Positions 33,173 to 41,679 of a DNA stretch of 54,599 nt are shown in pieces (the first letter of the stretch is position 1; every line of letters begins with the position of its first letter). This DNA is from Flavobacteriales bacterium (GTDB lineage: Bacteria; Bacteroidota; Bacteroidia; Flavobacteriales_F; PHOS-HE28). The position numbers and the translations under genes are program-made. The notes beneath the pieces are model-generated. The model was not told the DNA's origin. It did no database searches and worked only from the letters and a program-made list of their open reading frames with translations. The DNA lies in contig JAHDVX010000002.1 of assembly GCA_023382455.1 (NCBI GenBank), positions 201,986 to 256,584 on the forward strand, read 5' to 3'.

Positions 33173-34285
33173 ATGTTCAAGACCCTCGACCGCTACATCA
33201 TCCGGCAGTTCCTGGGGACGTTCTTCTTCATCCTGGTGCTGATCATGGCCATCGCCGTGGTGTTCGACATCAGCGAGAAAACGGAGGATTTCGCCAAGAC
33301 CACGGCCAGCCTGCGCGAGATCGTGGTGGACTATTACGTGAACTTCATCATCTATTACAGCAACCTGTTCAGCGGACTGCTGATCTTCATTGCCGTGCTG
33401 CTCTTCACCAGCCGGATGGCCGCCCGCAGCGAGGTGATCGCGGCGTTGACCAGCGGCGTGAGCTTCCCCCGCTTCGTGCAACCCTACTTCATCGCGGCCA
33501 CCATCCTCACCGCGTTGTCACTTTATGTGAACGTCTTCCTGCTGCCCCATTCCAACCGCACGCGGCTGGCGTTCGAGAAGGCCCATATCTGGAGCACCTA
33601 CAAGCTGGAGGAAAGCAATGTGCTCCGGGAGATCGCGCCCGGCAGCATCGTCTACTTCGAGTCCGTGGACATGGCCCGGCGCACCGGGTACCGCTTCAGC
33701 CTGGAGCAATGGGAGAACGGCCAGCTCCGCTCGAAACTGCTGAGCGACAGGGCCGTCTATGATTCGGTGTCCGGCCGGTGGAAGGTGTACGATTACATGA
33801 TCCGCTACCTGCCACCGATGCCTGACGGAACGGCCTCCACCGACGTGATGCCCCCGGAACGGATCCGCCAAGGGGCTGAGCTGGACACGGTGATCCCCCT
33901 GAAGATCTCCGACCTGGGGCAGCGGCTCGCCATCGCACAGGCATTGGACCGCAAGGAGATCGCGGCGTTCATCCGGGCGGAGAAGGCGCGCGGCGGCAGC
34001 AAGGTGGCGTTCTACCAGGTGGAGGAGCAGCAGCGGATGGCCTATCCGTTCGCCACCTACGTGTTCACGCTCATGGGCGTGGGCATCGCCAGCCGCAAGG
34101 TGCGCGGCGGCACCGGCGTGCACATGGTACTGGGTGTGCTGCTCTGCCTGCTCTACATCTTCACCATGAAGATGACCACCGTGGCCGCCACCAACTCCGC
34201 CTTCAACCCCACCTTGGCCGTGTGGATCCCCAACATCCTTTTCGGCATCGTGGGCGCCGTGATCTACTGGAAGGCGCCGAAGTGA
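33173..34285 (+). CDS. LptF/LptG family permease
   Basis: The product is 370 residues. ATG 33173 was chosen because MFKTLDRYIIRQFLGTFFF is the standard family start; the in-frame extension upstream is made of heptad repeat sequence. Three N-terminal membrane helices, a periplasmic beta-jellyroll region (about 125-265) and three C-terminal helices form half of the LptB2FG transporter that extracts lipopolysaccharide from the inner membrane. In Bacteroidota two such genes exist, often apart, and one follows tgt as here. F or G cannot be told apart by eye. Confidence 0.9.
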   Translation: MFKTLDRYIIRQFLGTFFFILVLIMAIAVVFDISEKTEDFAKTTASLREIVVDYYVNFIIYYSNLFSGLLIFIAVLLFTSRMAARSEVIAALTSGVSFPRFVQPYFIAATILTALSLYVNVFLLPHSNRTRLAFEKAHIWSTYKLEESNVLREIAPGSIVYFESVDMARRTGYRFSLEQWENGQLRSKLLSDRAVYDSVSGRWKVYDYMIRYLPPMPDGTASTDVMPPERIRQGAELDTVIPLKISDLGQRLAIAQALDRKEIAAFIRAEKARGGSKVAFYQVEEQQRMAYPFATYVFTLMGVGIASRKVRGGTGVHMVLGVLLCLLYIFTMKMTTVAATNSAFNPTLAVWIPNILFGIVGAVIYWKAPK

Positions 34286-34289
34286 CCGC

Positions 34290-35207
34290 TCACCACGCGA
34301 ACCGCGCGCCCAACGCGCGGATGTCCGCCCCCAGGTCGAAGGGGCGCGCGGGCTGAATGCCCGCCAGGCGCTCGTCGCGCTTCACCACCATGCTCTGCAG
34401 TTGCAGGTGCTGGTCCACGAAGAGCAGCTCCGTCTCCGGGTAGGAATTACGCAGGGCCTCCACGATCTCCACCACGCTCCAGTCCTGCTCCACCAGGTCG
34501 TACGTACCCGTGGCGGAGGCCGGATCGAGCAGGGCCAGCAGCGTGCCCACCACCGCATCCACATGGATGAAGGGACGGCGCTGCTCCCCCGATCCGCTGA
34601 CGGTGATGCGGCCTTGGAAATGCGCCTGGAAGACGAAGCGGTTGATCACCGCGTCGAAGCGCATGCAGCGCCCGTGGCCATATACGTTGCCCGAGCGCAG
34701 AATGCACACCGGCTGGTCGTCGCCCAGCCGGTCCATGTGGGCCTCGCCGCGCAGCTTGGCATGGCCGTACGCCGATCGCGGCGAGGGCTTCACGCCGGAT
34801 CGCGCCGAGCCTTCGCCCTGGCCGTACACCGAGGCGCTGCTGAGGTACACCACGCGGGCCTTGGGCGCCACCTCCTCGATGGCATACACCACTTCCGCCG
34901 TGCCCCAATGGTTCACCTGCTCGAACTGGTTGTAGCCCGCCTCGGCAAAAGGCGTGGTGACCTTGGCCGCCAGGTGGAAGATCACGTCGGCGCCCGCGAG
35001 CTCCTGCAGCAGCCTGCGCGAATCGAGGACCTCGCCCTGCACGAAGCGCACCTTGGCCTTGCCCAGGGCGGGCCCCATGAACACGCCGTAGTGGCCGCGC
35101 GCCAGCACGTCGTAGATCACCAGCTCGCTCACGCGCGCATCCTTGGCCAGTGCGGCACATAGCTCCGCACCGATGTAGCCGGCACCGCCGGTCACCACCA
35201 CTTTCAT
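34290..35207 (-). CDS. NAD-dependent epimerase/dehydratase
   Basis: The product is 305 residues from ATG 35207. The Rossmann motif VVVTGGAGYIGAEL is at the N-terminus, IFHLAAKV near residue 75, and the catalytic Ser/Tyr-x3-Lys of short-chain dehydrogenases appears as SSASVYG and SAYGHAK (about 118-147). It acts on a nucleotide sugar, probably by epimerisation or dehydration. Its start overlaps the stop of the cysH-like gene by four bases, so the two are co-transcribed, although sulfate assimilation and sugar metabolism have no obvious link. It converges with the permease gene. Confidence 0.88.
   Translation of the reverse strand: MKVVVTGGAGYIGAELCAALAKDARVSELVIYDVLARGHYGVFMGPALGKAKVRFVQGEVLDSRRLLQELAGADVIFHLAAKVTTPFAEAGYNQFEQVNHWGTAEVVYAIEEVAPKARVVYLSSASVYGQGEGSARSGVKPSPRSAYGHAKLRGEAHMDRLGDDQPVCILRSGNVYGHGRCMRFDAVINRFVFQAHFQGRITVSGSGEQRRPFIHVDAVVGTLLALLDPASATGTYDLVEQDWSVVEIVEALRNSYPETELLFVDQHLQLQSMVVKRDERLAGIQPARPFDLGADIRALGARFAW
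34302..34320. terminator. GC hairpin at convergent gene ends
   Basis: CCGCGCG, loop CCCAA, CGCGCGG is a perfect 7-bp stem 16 bases after the permease stop, within the last codons of the epimerase. No U-run follows on either strand, so it may only slow polymerase or stabilise the 3' end. Confidence 0.25.
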
Positions 35208-35878
35208 CCGTTGTCGGTTTTGTTCGCCACCAGTTCGGTGTTCAGGCCGCACTCGGTCTTCTTCAGGCCGTACCAGCGGCTGGTGCGTTCATCGTAGCCC
35301 TCCATGGCCTTGCGGGTGGAAGGCATGTCGCCGATGCTCAGGTAGCCCTCCGCCTCCAGCGGGTGCGGCGGCAGCCCGTGCTCCTTGATGTAGGCGTGGA
35401 TCATCCGGGCGTTCCAGTCCAGCATGGGGTGGTAGCGCAGGCAGCCGTATGCCGCAGGCTGTTCCACGGAAAGGCGCTTGCGGGCATCGCTCTGGTCGGC
35501 ACGCACGCCGTTGATCCACACGTCGTGCTCGGCCAGCACACGTTCCATGGGCTGCACCTTGTTCAGGTACGAATCGCGGTCCGGGTCCCAGCTGTACATC
35601 AGCGCGCCTTCCTCGTTGCGCTGCTGGCTCTTGGGCACCAAGGGCCGCAACTGCACGAAGTTCAGGCCCAGCAGCTTCCTCAAGGTATCGCGGAAACGCA
35701 GCGTCTCCGGGAAGAGGTAACCGGTGTTCACGTAGTACACCGGCACCGTCGGGTCGATGCGCATCAGCATGTGCAGCATGGGCACGCTGTGCCCCTGGAA
35801 GCTGGTGCTGGCGAAGATCTTCTTGCCCTCGGCCCGGAAGGCATGCACCCGGTCGCGGAACTGCTCGAAGGTGGGCAT
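35204..35878 (-). CDS. cysH: Phosphoadenylyl-sulfate (PAPS) reductase family protein
   Basis: The product is 224 residues from ATG 35878. PP-loop STSFQGHSVPMLHML (about 24-38), VNTGYLFPET, and the C-terminal catalytic Cys in TECGLN. The [4Fe-4S] cysteine pairs of APS reductases are absent (AYGCLRYHPML has a single Cys), favouring a PAPS-type enzyme that uses thioredoxin to make sulfite in assimilatory sulfate reduction. No other sulfate genes are in view. Confidence 0.85.
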   Translation of the reverse strand: MPTFEQFRDRVHAFRAEGKKIFASTSFQGHSVPMLHMLMRIDPTVPVYYVNTGYLFPETLRFRDTLRKLLGLNFVQLRPLVPKSQQRNEEGALMYSWDPDRDSYLNKVQPMERVLAEHDVWINGVRADQSDARKRLSVEQPAAYGCLRYHPMLDWNARMIHAYIKEHGLPPHPLEAEGYLSIGDMPSTRKAMEGYDERTSRWYGLKKTECGLNTELVANKTDNG

Positions 35879-35882
35879 GGTG

Positions 35883-35890
35883 CAAAATTG
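35883..35890 (-). promoter_or_regulatory. -7-like element directly before cysH
   Basis: The minus strand reads CAATTTTG then CACC and the ATG. It fits TAnnTTTG at five of six positions. The transcript would begin at or next to the start codon, so a leaderless mRNA is predicted. A TTG lies 16 bases upstream. Confidence 0.35.
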
Positions 35891-35933
35891 GGGCGCTGCC
35901 CGGCCCCAAGGATGACGATCGGCAGGTTTCCGG

Positions 35934-36016
35934 GATCGTTGCCCGTTTCCCGTTGCGGGTTGTTGGGGGAAGGAAGCCCTTGGATCCCGGACAACGGACA
36001 ACCAAGCACTAACAAC
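35934..36016. repeat. Two opposed heptad repeat arrays between cysH and SMUG2 genes
   Basis: 35934-35961 reads GATCGTT, GCCCGTT, TCCCGTT, GCGGGTT (all ending GTT). 35989-36016 reads GGACAAC, GGACAAC, CAAGCAC, TAACAAC. The first array on its complementary strand also has AAC-containing 7-mers, so the two arrays are inverted relative to each other around a 27-base centre. Confidence 0.6.
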
Positions 36017-36030
36017 CCTCCATCAAGCCC

Positions 36031-36038
36031 CACCTTTG
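36031..36038 (+). promoter_or_regulatory. -7-like element directly before the SMUG2 gene
   Basis: CACCTTTG followed by CCCC and the ATG at 36043. It matches TAnnTTTG except for the first base. The start of transcription would fall on or beside the A of the ATG, again suggesting a leaderless mRNA. Confidence 0.35.
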
Positions 36039-36042
36039 CCCC

Positions 36043-36753
36043 ATGCTCGCCGATCGCCTGCTCAGGGAAGTCCATGCATTCGACATCACCCGGGCCCGCC
36101 TGCCCAAGCACATCGGGGTGTTGGACCCGTTCCATGGGGAGAACGCCGCCCAGGTGCGCAGCATGGTGGACACGTTCCACCGCCGTTTCTATGCCGACGA
36201 GCGGCCGCGCATGCTGATGCTGGGCATCAACCCCGGGCGCTTCGGCGCGGGCAGCACGGGCATCTGCTTCACCGACACCAAGCGCTGCGAGGCCGACCTG
36301 GGCATTCCCGTGCAAGGCCTGCGGACGCACGAGCCCAGCAGCGACTTCTTCTACCGCGTGGTGCGCGCCGCCGGCGGACCGGAAGCGTTCTACGGCCAGG
36401 TATACGTGCAGGCACTCTGCCCGCTGGGCTTCACGAAGAAGGGCCCCCAAGGCACGCCCGTGAACCTGAACTACTACGACGACGGCGCGCTGCAGGCCGC
36501 CGTGGCCCCGCTGATGGCGGCGTGGGTGGGCCGGCTGATCGCCACCGGCATGCGCACCGACCTGGCCTGCTGCATCGGCACCGGCAAGAACTTCGCCTTC
36601 TTCAGCAAGCTCAACGAGGAGCACGGCTTCTTCCGGCGCATCATCCCCTTGGAGCACCCGCGCTTCGTGATGCAATACCGGTACAAGCGGTTGGAGGAGT
36701 ACATCGGCAAGTACCTGGCGGCCTTGGAGGAGGCGGCTGCCGCACCCGTGTAA
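36043..36753 (+). CDS. SMUG2-type uracil-DNA glycosylase family protein
   Basis: The product is 236 residues. It has the uracil-DNA glycosylase fold motif MLGINPGRFGAGSTGICFTD (about 57-76), LCPLGFTKKGP and the C-terminal LEHPRFVMQYRYKR. This matches the SMUG2 (DUF4918) group common in Bacteroidota, which removes deaminated bases from DNA. The family assignment is from memory of these motifs; substrate range is not known here. Confidence 0.8.
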   Translation: MLADRLLREVHAFDITRARLPKHIGVLDPFHGENAAQVRSMVDTFHRRFYADERPRMLMLGINPGRFGAGSTGICFTDTKRCEADLGIPVQGLRTHEPSSDFFYRVVRAAGGPEAFYGQVYVQALCPLGFTKKGPQGTPVNLNYYDDGALQAAVAPLMAAWVGRLIATGMRTDLACCIGTGKNFAFFSKLNEEHGFFRRIIPLEHPRFVMQYRYKRLEEYIGKYLAALEEAAAAPV

Positions 36754-36795
36754 CCTTTTGCGGGCGACCGCGACATCCTGGAAGCCGACCACGCC

Positions 36796-37347
36796 ATGGC
36801 CCAAGACCCGCGATCCGAATTCATGCAGGCCTATGCGCCCTGCCACGAGCCTTTCGCCCGCTACTGCGCGGCGCTGGCCTACGGGCGAATGGACGCGCAG
36901 GACCTGATGCAGGACGTGCTGCTCAGCGCCTTCCAGCGTTTCGATGGCATCCGGCGCAAGGACCAGCTGCTGCACTACCTGATCCGGGCGGCGCGCAACC
37001 GGGCGGCCAGCACCTGGCGTATCGGCAAACGGTACGCAGCCATCACCGAAGCGCAGGCCGCCAAGCTGCAGGCCGCGGGGGCCAGCGCGGAGATGCTGGT
37101 GGATGCCGACCTGCTCTACCGGGCCATGGACAAGCTCCCCGCCGCCCAGCACGAGGCCTTGGTGCTCTTCGAGGTCAGCGGCCTCAGCATGGCCGAGATC
37201 GCGGCCATCCAAGGGTCCAATGAGAACGCCGTGAAGACCAAGGTGAGCCGCGCCCGTGCCGCCCTGCGCGGGTTGATGGAAGACCGCAGCGCACCGAACC
37301 ACCTGGAGCTGGTCCGCTCCATCGCACTCCTGCTCCTGTTGCCATGA
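36796..37347 (+). CDS. ECF-type RNA polymerase sigma factor
   Basis: The product is 183 residues. Region 2: MDAQDLMQDVLLSAFQRFDGI and LLHYLIRAARNRAAS. Region 4: LPAAQHEALVLFEVSGLSMAEIAAIQGSNENAVKTKVSRARAAL. The tail ends in a hydrophobic SIALLLLLP. Its stop overlaps the start of the next gene (ATGA), and that gene encodes a single-pass membrane protein, the usual position of an anti-sigma factor. Confidence 0.88.
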   Translation: MAQDPRSEFMQAYAPCHEPFARYCAALAYGRMDAQDLMQDVLLSAFQRFDGIRRKDQLLHYLIRAARNRAASTWRIGKRYAAITEAQAAKLQAAGASAEMLVDADLLYRAMDKLPAAQHEALVLFEVSGLSMAEIAAIQGSNENAVKTKVSRARAALRGLMEDRSAPNHLELVRSIALLLLLP

Positions 37348-38510
37348 ATCCCGCCGAAGACTCACCCGTGAAACTGGACGTGCTGCGCCAGCTGCCCCTG
37401 GAAGTGGACCTGGAGCAGGTACGCCGCATGGTGGCCGGCTTCCCGTTGGCCATGGGCGCCCTCGCGTGGCTGATCCATACCCTGAAGTTCCACCTCAACA
37501 CCGTTCTGATGAGCACCCTCAGCACCTTGATCATCACCGCAGCCCTGGTCTGGCAAGCCGGACAGGGCACCACCGTGGAAGCGCCTTCCGCACCGGCACC
37601 ACGCACCTTGCCGGCCGCACCCACCCTGACCGAAGAAGCCGCAGTGCCTGCGACGCTGTCCGTGGAGCCCACACCTGCACCGGCCAAGCTACCGGCCGTG
37701 TCCACCAACGAACCGGAGCCCACACCGGCGCAACCCGCAATGGCCGCACCCGCACCTGTCCCGATATCCACTGCACCTGAACCCGCGCCGGCTTCCCACA
37801 CGCCTGTTGCTGCACAGACCGCCACGGGCGGCGAGCGCGTGTTCGACCTGCGTGGTTTCACCGGCATCTCCTTGCTGGGCAGCATGGACGTAGTGGTGCA
37901 GCAAGGGGAGTTCGCCGTGCGGGCCACGGGCGCTCCGCAGGACCTGGACCTGCTCGAGATCCAGATGGACGGCCGATCCTTGGCCATCGGCACCGTCCAG
38001 CAGCGCGAGGTCCGGTTCACCGGGGATGTGCTGGTGCACGTCACCCTGCCCGAACTGAAGCACTTGACCGTCAACGGCTCGGGCGAGATCAAGGCCACGG
38101 GCGCCGGGACCACCTCGTCGCTCAACCTCCATGTGCTGGGCTCCGGCGGTATCCTGTTGAGCGGCCCTCAGGAGGCCAAGCAACTCACCGTCACGGTGAA
38201 CGGCTCCGGCGCGGTGAAGGTGGAAGGCGTGACCGTTCCGGGCACCAGCAAGATCAGCGTGCTCGGCAGCGGCGATGTCCAGGTGGCGGGCAGCACCGGC
38301 CGGCTGGAACTCACGCTCAACGGCAGCGGCGACGCGGATGTCAGCGGCCTCTCCATCGCCGAGGGCGGGCAGGTCACCACGCTGGGCAGCGGCGACGTTC
38401 TGCTCAACAGCACCGTGCCCTTGAAAGTGACCACCATGGGCTCGGGCGAGGTACGCAACACGGCCACGCAGGGCCGGGCACCCCAAGCGGCCGAAGACGA
38501 CGAGGACTGA
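37344..38510 (+). CDS. DUF2807 membrane protein, possible anti-sigma partner
   Basis: The product is 388 residues. A cytoplasmic N-terminus of about 50 residues (LDVLRQLPLEVDLEQVRRMV) precedes one membrane helix (about 55-73, TVLMSTLSTLIITAALVW), then a Pro/Ala-rich linker of about 85 residues. The rest is a DUF2807 (head GIN) beta-solenoid with recurring VNGSG/LGSGD turns, a fold thought to face outward. The four-base overlap with the sigma gene and the topology suggest it holds that sigma factor at the membrane through its N-terminus, with DUF2807 as the sensor. This is inference; no anti-sigma zinc-finger motif is seen. Confidence 0.8.
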   Translation: MNPAEDSPVKLDVLRQLPLEVDLEQVRRMVAGFPLAMGALAWLIHTLKFHLNTVLMSTLSTLIITAALVWQAGQGTTVEAPSAPAPRTLPAAPTLTEEAAVPATLSVEPTPAPAKLPAVSTNEPEPTPAQPAMAAPAPVPISTAPEPAPASHTPVAAQTATGGERVFDLRGFTGISLLGSMDVVVQQGEFAVRATGAPQDLDLLEIQMDGRSLAIGTVQQREVRFTGDVLVHVTLPELKHLTVNGSGEIKATGAGTTSSLNLHVLGSGGILLSGPQEAKQLTVTVNGSGAVKVEGVTVPGTSKISVLGSGDVQVAGSTGRLELTLNGSGDADVSGLSIAEGGQVTTLGSGDVLLNSTVPLKVTTMGSGEVRNTATQGRAPQAAEDDED

Positions 38511-38582
38511 GGCGGCCCGCGTTCCGCCCGGCTTTCGGGGATCCGGGGCGACCGCGCCGATGCCGACTTTCGGGAGGGTTGG

Positions 38583-38600
38583 ACGGCCACGGTCGGCCGT
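38583..38600 (+). terminator. Weak hairpin after the DUF2807 gene
   Basis: ACGGCC, loop ACGGTC, GGCCGT forms a 6-bp stem 72 bases after the stop, without a convincing U-run. It may be a weak terminator. The rest of the 201-base spacer holds only the -7-like element described next. Confidence 0.2.
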
Positions 38601-38636
38601 TGGGTGATCATCACGGCGGGCAACGGGCCTGCCTGC

Positions 38637-38644
38637 TAACTTGG
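38637..38644 (+). promoter_or_regulatory. -7-like element before the acyl-CoA ligase gene
   Basis: TAACTTGG matches TAnnTTTG at five of six fixed positions, 68 bases before the ATG. No TTG is found at the normal -33 distance. Confidence 0.25.
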
Positions 38645-38711
38645 TCCGCGCTCCACAAGCCGTTGAAATGACCGCTCGGGGCCTCCTGACCGGTATCCCA
38701 TCCTCTTCGAA

Positions 38712-40484
38712 ATGAAGCCGCATCCCTCCCGACTTTTCGATCTCCTTGACAAGCAATTGGCCGAATTCCCGCAGCAGACCTGCATCTCCACCAAGGAGAA
38801 CGGGGCCTGGCGCAGCTACAGCACGGCCGAAACGGTGGAGACCGCCGAGAAGCTCGCCATGGGCCTGATGGCCCTGGGCATCCACCCCGGCGACAAAGTG
38901 GCCATCGGCAGCGGCAACCGCAGCGAATGGTGCATCGTGGACCAGGCCCTGCTGCGCATGGGCGTCATCAACGTGCCGATCTATCCCACGAGCAGCATCG
39001 AGGACTACGCCTACGTGCTGAACCACGCGGAGGTGCGCGTCTTCTTCGCCAGCAACCGCGAACTGTACGACAAGGCGAAGACCGCCTCCGCCTCCGTGCC
39101 CAGCCTGAAGCACATCTTCACCTTCGACCGCATCGACGGGTTGCCCCACTGGACCCAGTTGCTCGACCAAGGGCAGGACCAGCGCGGCCAGCTCGACCTC
39201 TACAAGGCCCAGGTGAAAGGTACCGACCTGGCCACCATCATCTACACCAGCGGTACCACCGGGAAGCCCAAGGGCGTGATGCTCACCCACCGCAACATCC
39301 TCAGCAACGTGGAGGCCAGCACCGAACGGCTGCCGGTGGACATCGGCTCGCGCTGCATCAGCTTCCTCCCGCTCTGCCACATCTACGAGCGCATGCTCAT
39401 GTACCTCTACCAGCGCACCGGCATGAACATCCACTTCCAGGAGACCCTGGACGACCTAGGGGCGCGGATCAAGGAGGTGCGGCCGCACGTGTTCACCGCC
39501 GTGCCGCGGCTGCTGGAGAAGATCTACGACTCCATCCTGGCCAAGGGCGAGGCCCTCACCGGCATCAAGCGCCAGCTCTTCCTGCTCTCGCTGAAACTCG
39601 GCGAGCAGTACGACGTGCATGGAAAGAGCGCCTGGTACAGGATGCAGCTGGGCCTGGTGAACAAGCTCGTGTTCAGCAAATGGCGCGAGGCCCTCGGCGG
39701 CGAGGTGCTTTGCGTGGCCAGCGGCAGCGCCGCCCTGCATCCCCGCCTGGCGCGCATCTTCAACGCCGCCGGCGTGCCCGTCATGGAAGGCTATGGCCTC
39801 ACCGAATCCTCCCCGGTGATCAGCGTGAACGACGTGCGCAACGACGGCCTGCGCTTCGGCAGCGTGGGGAAGCCCATCGCCAACGTGCAAGTGAGGATCG
39901 CCGACGACGGGGAGATCCTCGCCAAAGGGCCCAACATCATGATCGGCTACTACAAGCAGCCCGAGCAGACCGCCGAGGTGCTCGATGCCGACGGCTGGCT
40001 CCATACAGGCGACATCGGGCGGCTGGACGAAAACGGATTCCTCTACATCACCGACCGGAAGAAGGAGATGTTCAAGACCAGCGGCGGCAAGTACGTGGCC
40101 CCGCAAGTGATCGAGAACAAGCTGCGTTCCAGCCGCTTCATCGAACAGGCCATGGTGATTGGCGAGAACCGCAAGTTCCCCGCCGCGCTCATCGTGCCCA
40201 GCTTCGCCTTCCTGAAGGACTACTGCGCCCTGAAGGAGATCCCGTACGGCGGACCCGAGGAGGCCGTGCGCGAGCAGCGCATCATCGCCCGCATCCAGCA
40301 GGAGGTGGATGCGGTGAACCAGGGTCTCGGGCACTGGGAGCAGGTGAAGAAGTTCGTGCTGCTGCCCAAGGAATGGAGCATCGACGGCGGCGAGTTCACC
40401 CCCTCGCTCAAGCTGCGCCGCAAACCCATCCTGGCGAAGTATGCCACGGAGGTCGATGGCATCTACTCCAACACGCCGGCCTGA
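38712..40484 (+). CDS. Long-chain fatty-acid-CoA ligase
   Basis: The product is 590 residues of the FadD15-like AMP-forming type. It activates fatty acids to acyl-CoA with ATP. Motifs: IIYTSGTTGKPKGVMLTH (about 176-193), FLPLCHIYERM, MEGYGLTESSPVIS (about 358-371), GWLHTGDIGRLDENGFLYITDRKKEMFKTSGGKYVAP with the catalytic Lys region, and a C-terminal domain ending LRRKPILAKYA. It is transcribed alone or with the small lipoprotein downstream. Confidence 0.93.
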   Translation: MKPHPSRLFDLLDKQLAEFPQQTCISTKENGAWRSYSTAETVETAEKLAMGLMALGIHPGDKVAIGSGNRSEWCIVDQALLRMGVINVPIYPTSSIEDYAYVLNHAEVRVFFASNRELYDKAKTASASVPSLKHIFTFDRIDGLPHWTQLLDQGQDQRGQLDLYKAQVKGTDLATIIYTSGTTGKPKGVMLTHRNILSNVEASTERLPVDIGSRCISFLPLCHIYERMLMYLYQRTGMNIHFQETLDDLGARIKEVRPHVFTAVPRLLEKIYDSILAKGEALTGIKRQLFLLSLKLGEQYDVHGKSAWYRMQLGLVNKLVFSKWREALGGEVLCVASGSAALHPRLARIFNAAGVPVMEGYGLTESSPVISVNDVRNDGLRFGSVGKPIANVQVRIADDGEILAKGPNIMIGYYKQPEQTAEVLDADGWLHTGDIGRLDENGFLYITDRKKEMFKTSGGKYVAPQVIENKLRSSRFIEQAMVIGENRKFPAALIVPSFAFLKDYCALKEIPYGGPEEAVREQRIIARIQQEVDAVNQGLGHWEQVKKFVLLPKEWSIDGGEFTPSLKLRRKPILAKYATEVDGIYSNTPA

Positions 40485-40539
40485 GCTTCACCCAAGATTG
40501 CCAAGGCGTGCCGCCCGTGTTCGTGCGCGCCGAAGCCAG

Positions 40540-40547
40540 TAACTTTC
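40540..40547 (+). promoter_or_regulatory. -7-like element before the lipoprotein gene
   Basis: TAACTTTC matches TAnnTTTG at five of six positions. GTG, instead of TTG, lies 20 bases upstream. It would start the lipoprotein-DUF2490-SCO operon with a leader of about 15-20 bases. Confidence 0.3.
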
Positions 40548-40570
40548 ACCCGCATCATCCCCAAAGCCCC

Positions 40571-40960
40571 ATGCGCAAAAGTCTGCTTCTCCTCGCCTGC
40601 CTCGCCATGCTGTCACCGGCCTGCAAGAAGGAACCCGGTGAAGGGGGCAAGGCCGAGATCCGCGGTGTGGTGCTGCGCCAGGACGTGAACGGCGCCGGAA
40701 GCCCCATCGGCGACCCCTACCCCTACATGGACACGCGCGTTTACATCGTTTACGGCGACCACGAGTACCATGATGATGACGTGCGCACCGGACCTGATGG
40801 CGGCTTTACCTTCCGATGGTTGCGCAAAGGCGACTACACCGTGTACACCTTCGGCGAATGCGACTGCCCCGGAAAGACCGAGGCCGTGAGCTACAAGGTG
40901 ACGATCGATGGCAAGAAAGACGTGGTGACCGTGCCGACCTTCACCGTGAAGAACTTTTGA
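40571..40960 (+). CDS. Small putative lipoprotein
   Basis: The product is 129 residues. The N-terminus MRKSLLLLACLAMLSPACKK has a lipobox-like SPAC, so lipidation at Cys 18 is likely. The remainder looks like an Ig/carboxypeptidase-regulatory beta-sandwich (GGFTFRWLRKGDYTVYTFG, VVTVPTFTVKNF). It has no recognised function. Its stop overlaps the TTG start of the DUF2490 gene. Confidence 0.75.
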   Translation: MRKSLLLLACLAMLSPACKKEPGEGGKAEIRGVVLRQDVNGAGSPIGDPYPYMDTRVYIVYGDHEYHDDDVRTGPDGGFTFRWLRKGDYTVYTFGECDCPGKTEAVSYKVTIDGKKDVVTVPTFTVKNF

Positions 40961-41679
40961 CCAGGCTCCTTCATATCGTCCTTCTCCTGCTGGCTGCGGC
41001 CACTTCCGCCCTGGCCCAGCAAGAAAGCACTTCCATGCCGGAAACGGATGGGCAGGTGTGGATGAGCGCATCTACGGAGGTGAAGCCTTTCCGCAAGAAG
41101 GATACGGAAGTGACCCAGGCCCGGTTCTTCCGCAACCTGCGCGTCTTCGGTGAAGCAGAGTGGCGGCTGAACGACTGGGGAGGCGGGCACAAGCAGGTGA
41201 ACCTGAATGGCGGACTGAAGTACTCCATCACGAAGTTCCTCCGCGTGGGCAGTGAATACCGGCATGCCTTCAAGGACCGGGAGAAGTCCGACTACGACCG
41301 CATTTACGTGCGGACATGGCTGCAAGGCAAGCGTGGCCGCCTGGATGGAGACTACCGGTTCACCTACGAGCATACCTTCCTGCCGGTAAAGAAGATCCGG
41401 ACCTTGGTGCGCAACCGCTTCACCCTGGAGTACGACATCCCCAAGTGGAAACTCGACCCCTACCTACAGGTCGAAACGTTCACAGGCCTGCACTACACCG
41501 GAAACCGCCTGGTGGGCATGCGGTATGACCTGGGCACCAAGTTCAACCTGGACGCTGCCAAGCGGAACACCCTCGATGTGGCCATCCGTTTCGACCAGGA
41601 GACCAATACGCCCGCCCCCGAGAACTCCTGGGTCCTCCTCCTGGCCTATGAGCTGTCGTTCAACAAGAAGAAAAAGTGA
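40957..41679 (+). CDS. DUF2490 outer-membrane beta-barrel-like protein
   Basis: The product is 240 residues from a TTG that overlaps the preceding stop. That start gives a signal peptide (TRLLHIVLLLLAAATSALAQ), while any longer frame does not. The mature part is made of alternating strands rich in aromatic and charged residues (RFFRNLRVFGEAEWRLNDW, YRFTYEHTF, ENSWVLLLAYELSF) as in DUF2490 barrels. Its function is unknown; outer-membrane location is inferred. Confidence 0.78.
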   Translation: MTRLLHIVLLLLAAATSALAQQESTSMPETDGQVWMSASTEVKPFRKKDTEVTQARFFRNLRVFGEAEWRLNDWGGGHKQVNLNGGLKYSITKFLRVGSEYRHAFKDREKSDYDRIYVRTWLQGKRGRLDGDYRFTYEHTFLPVKKIRTLVRNRFTLEYDIPKWKLDPYLQVETFTGLHYTGNRLVGMRYDLGTKFNLDAAKRNTLDVAIRFDQETNTPAPENSWVLLLAYELSFNKKKK

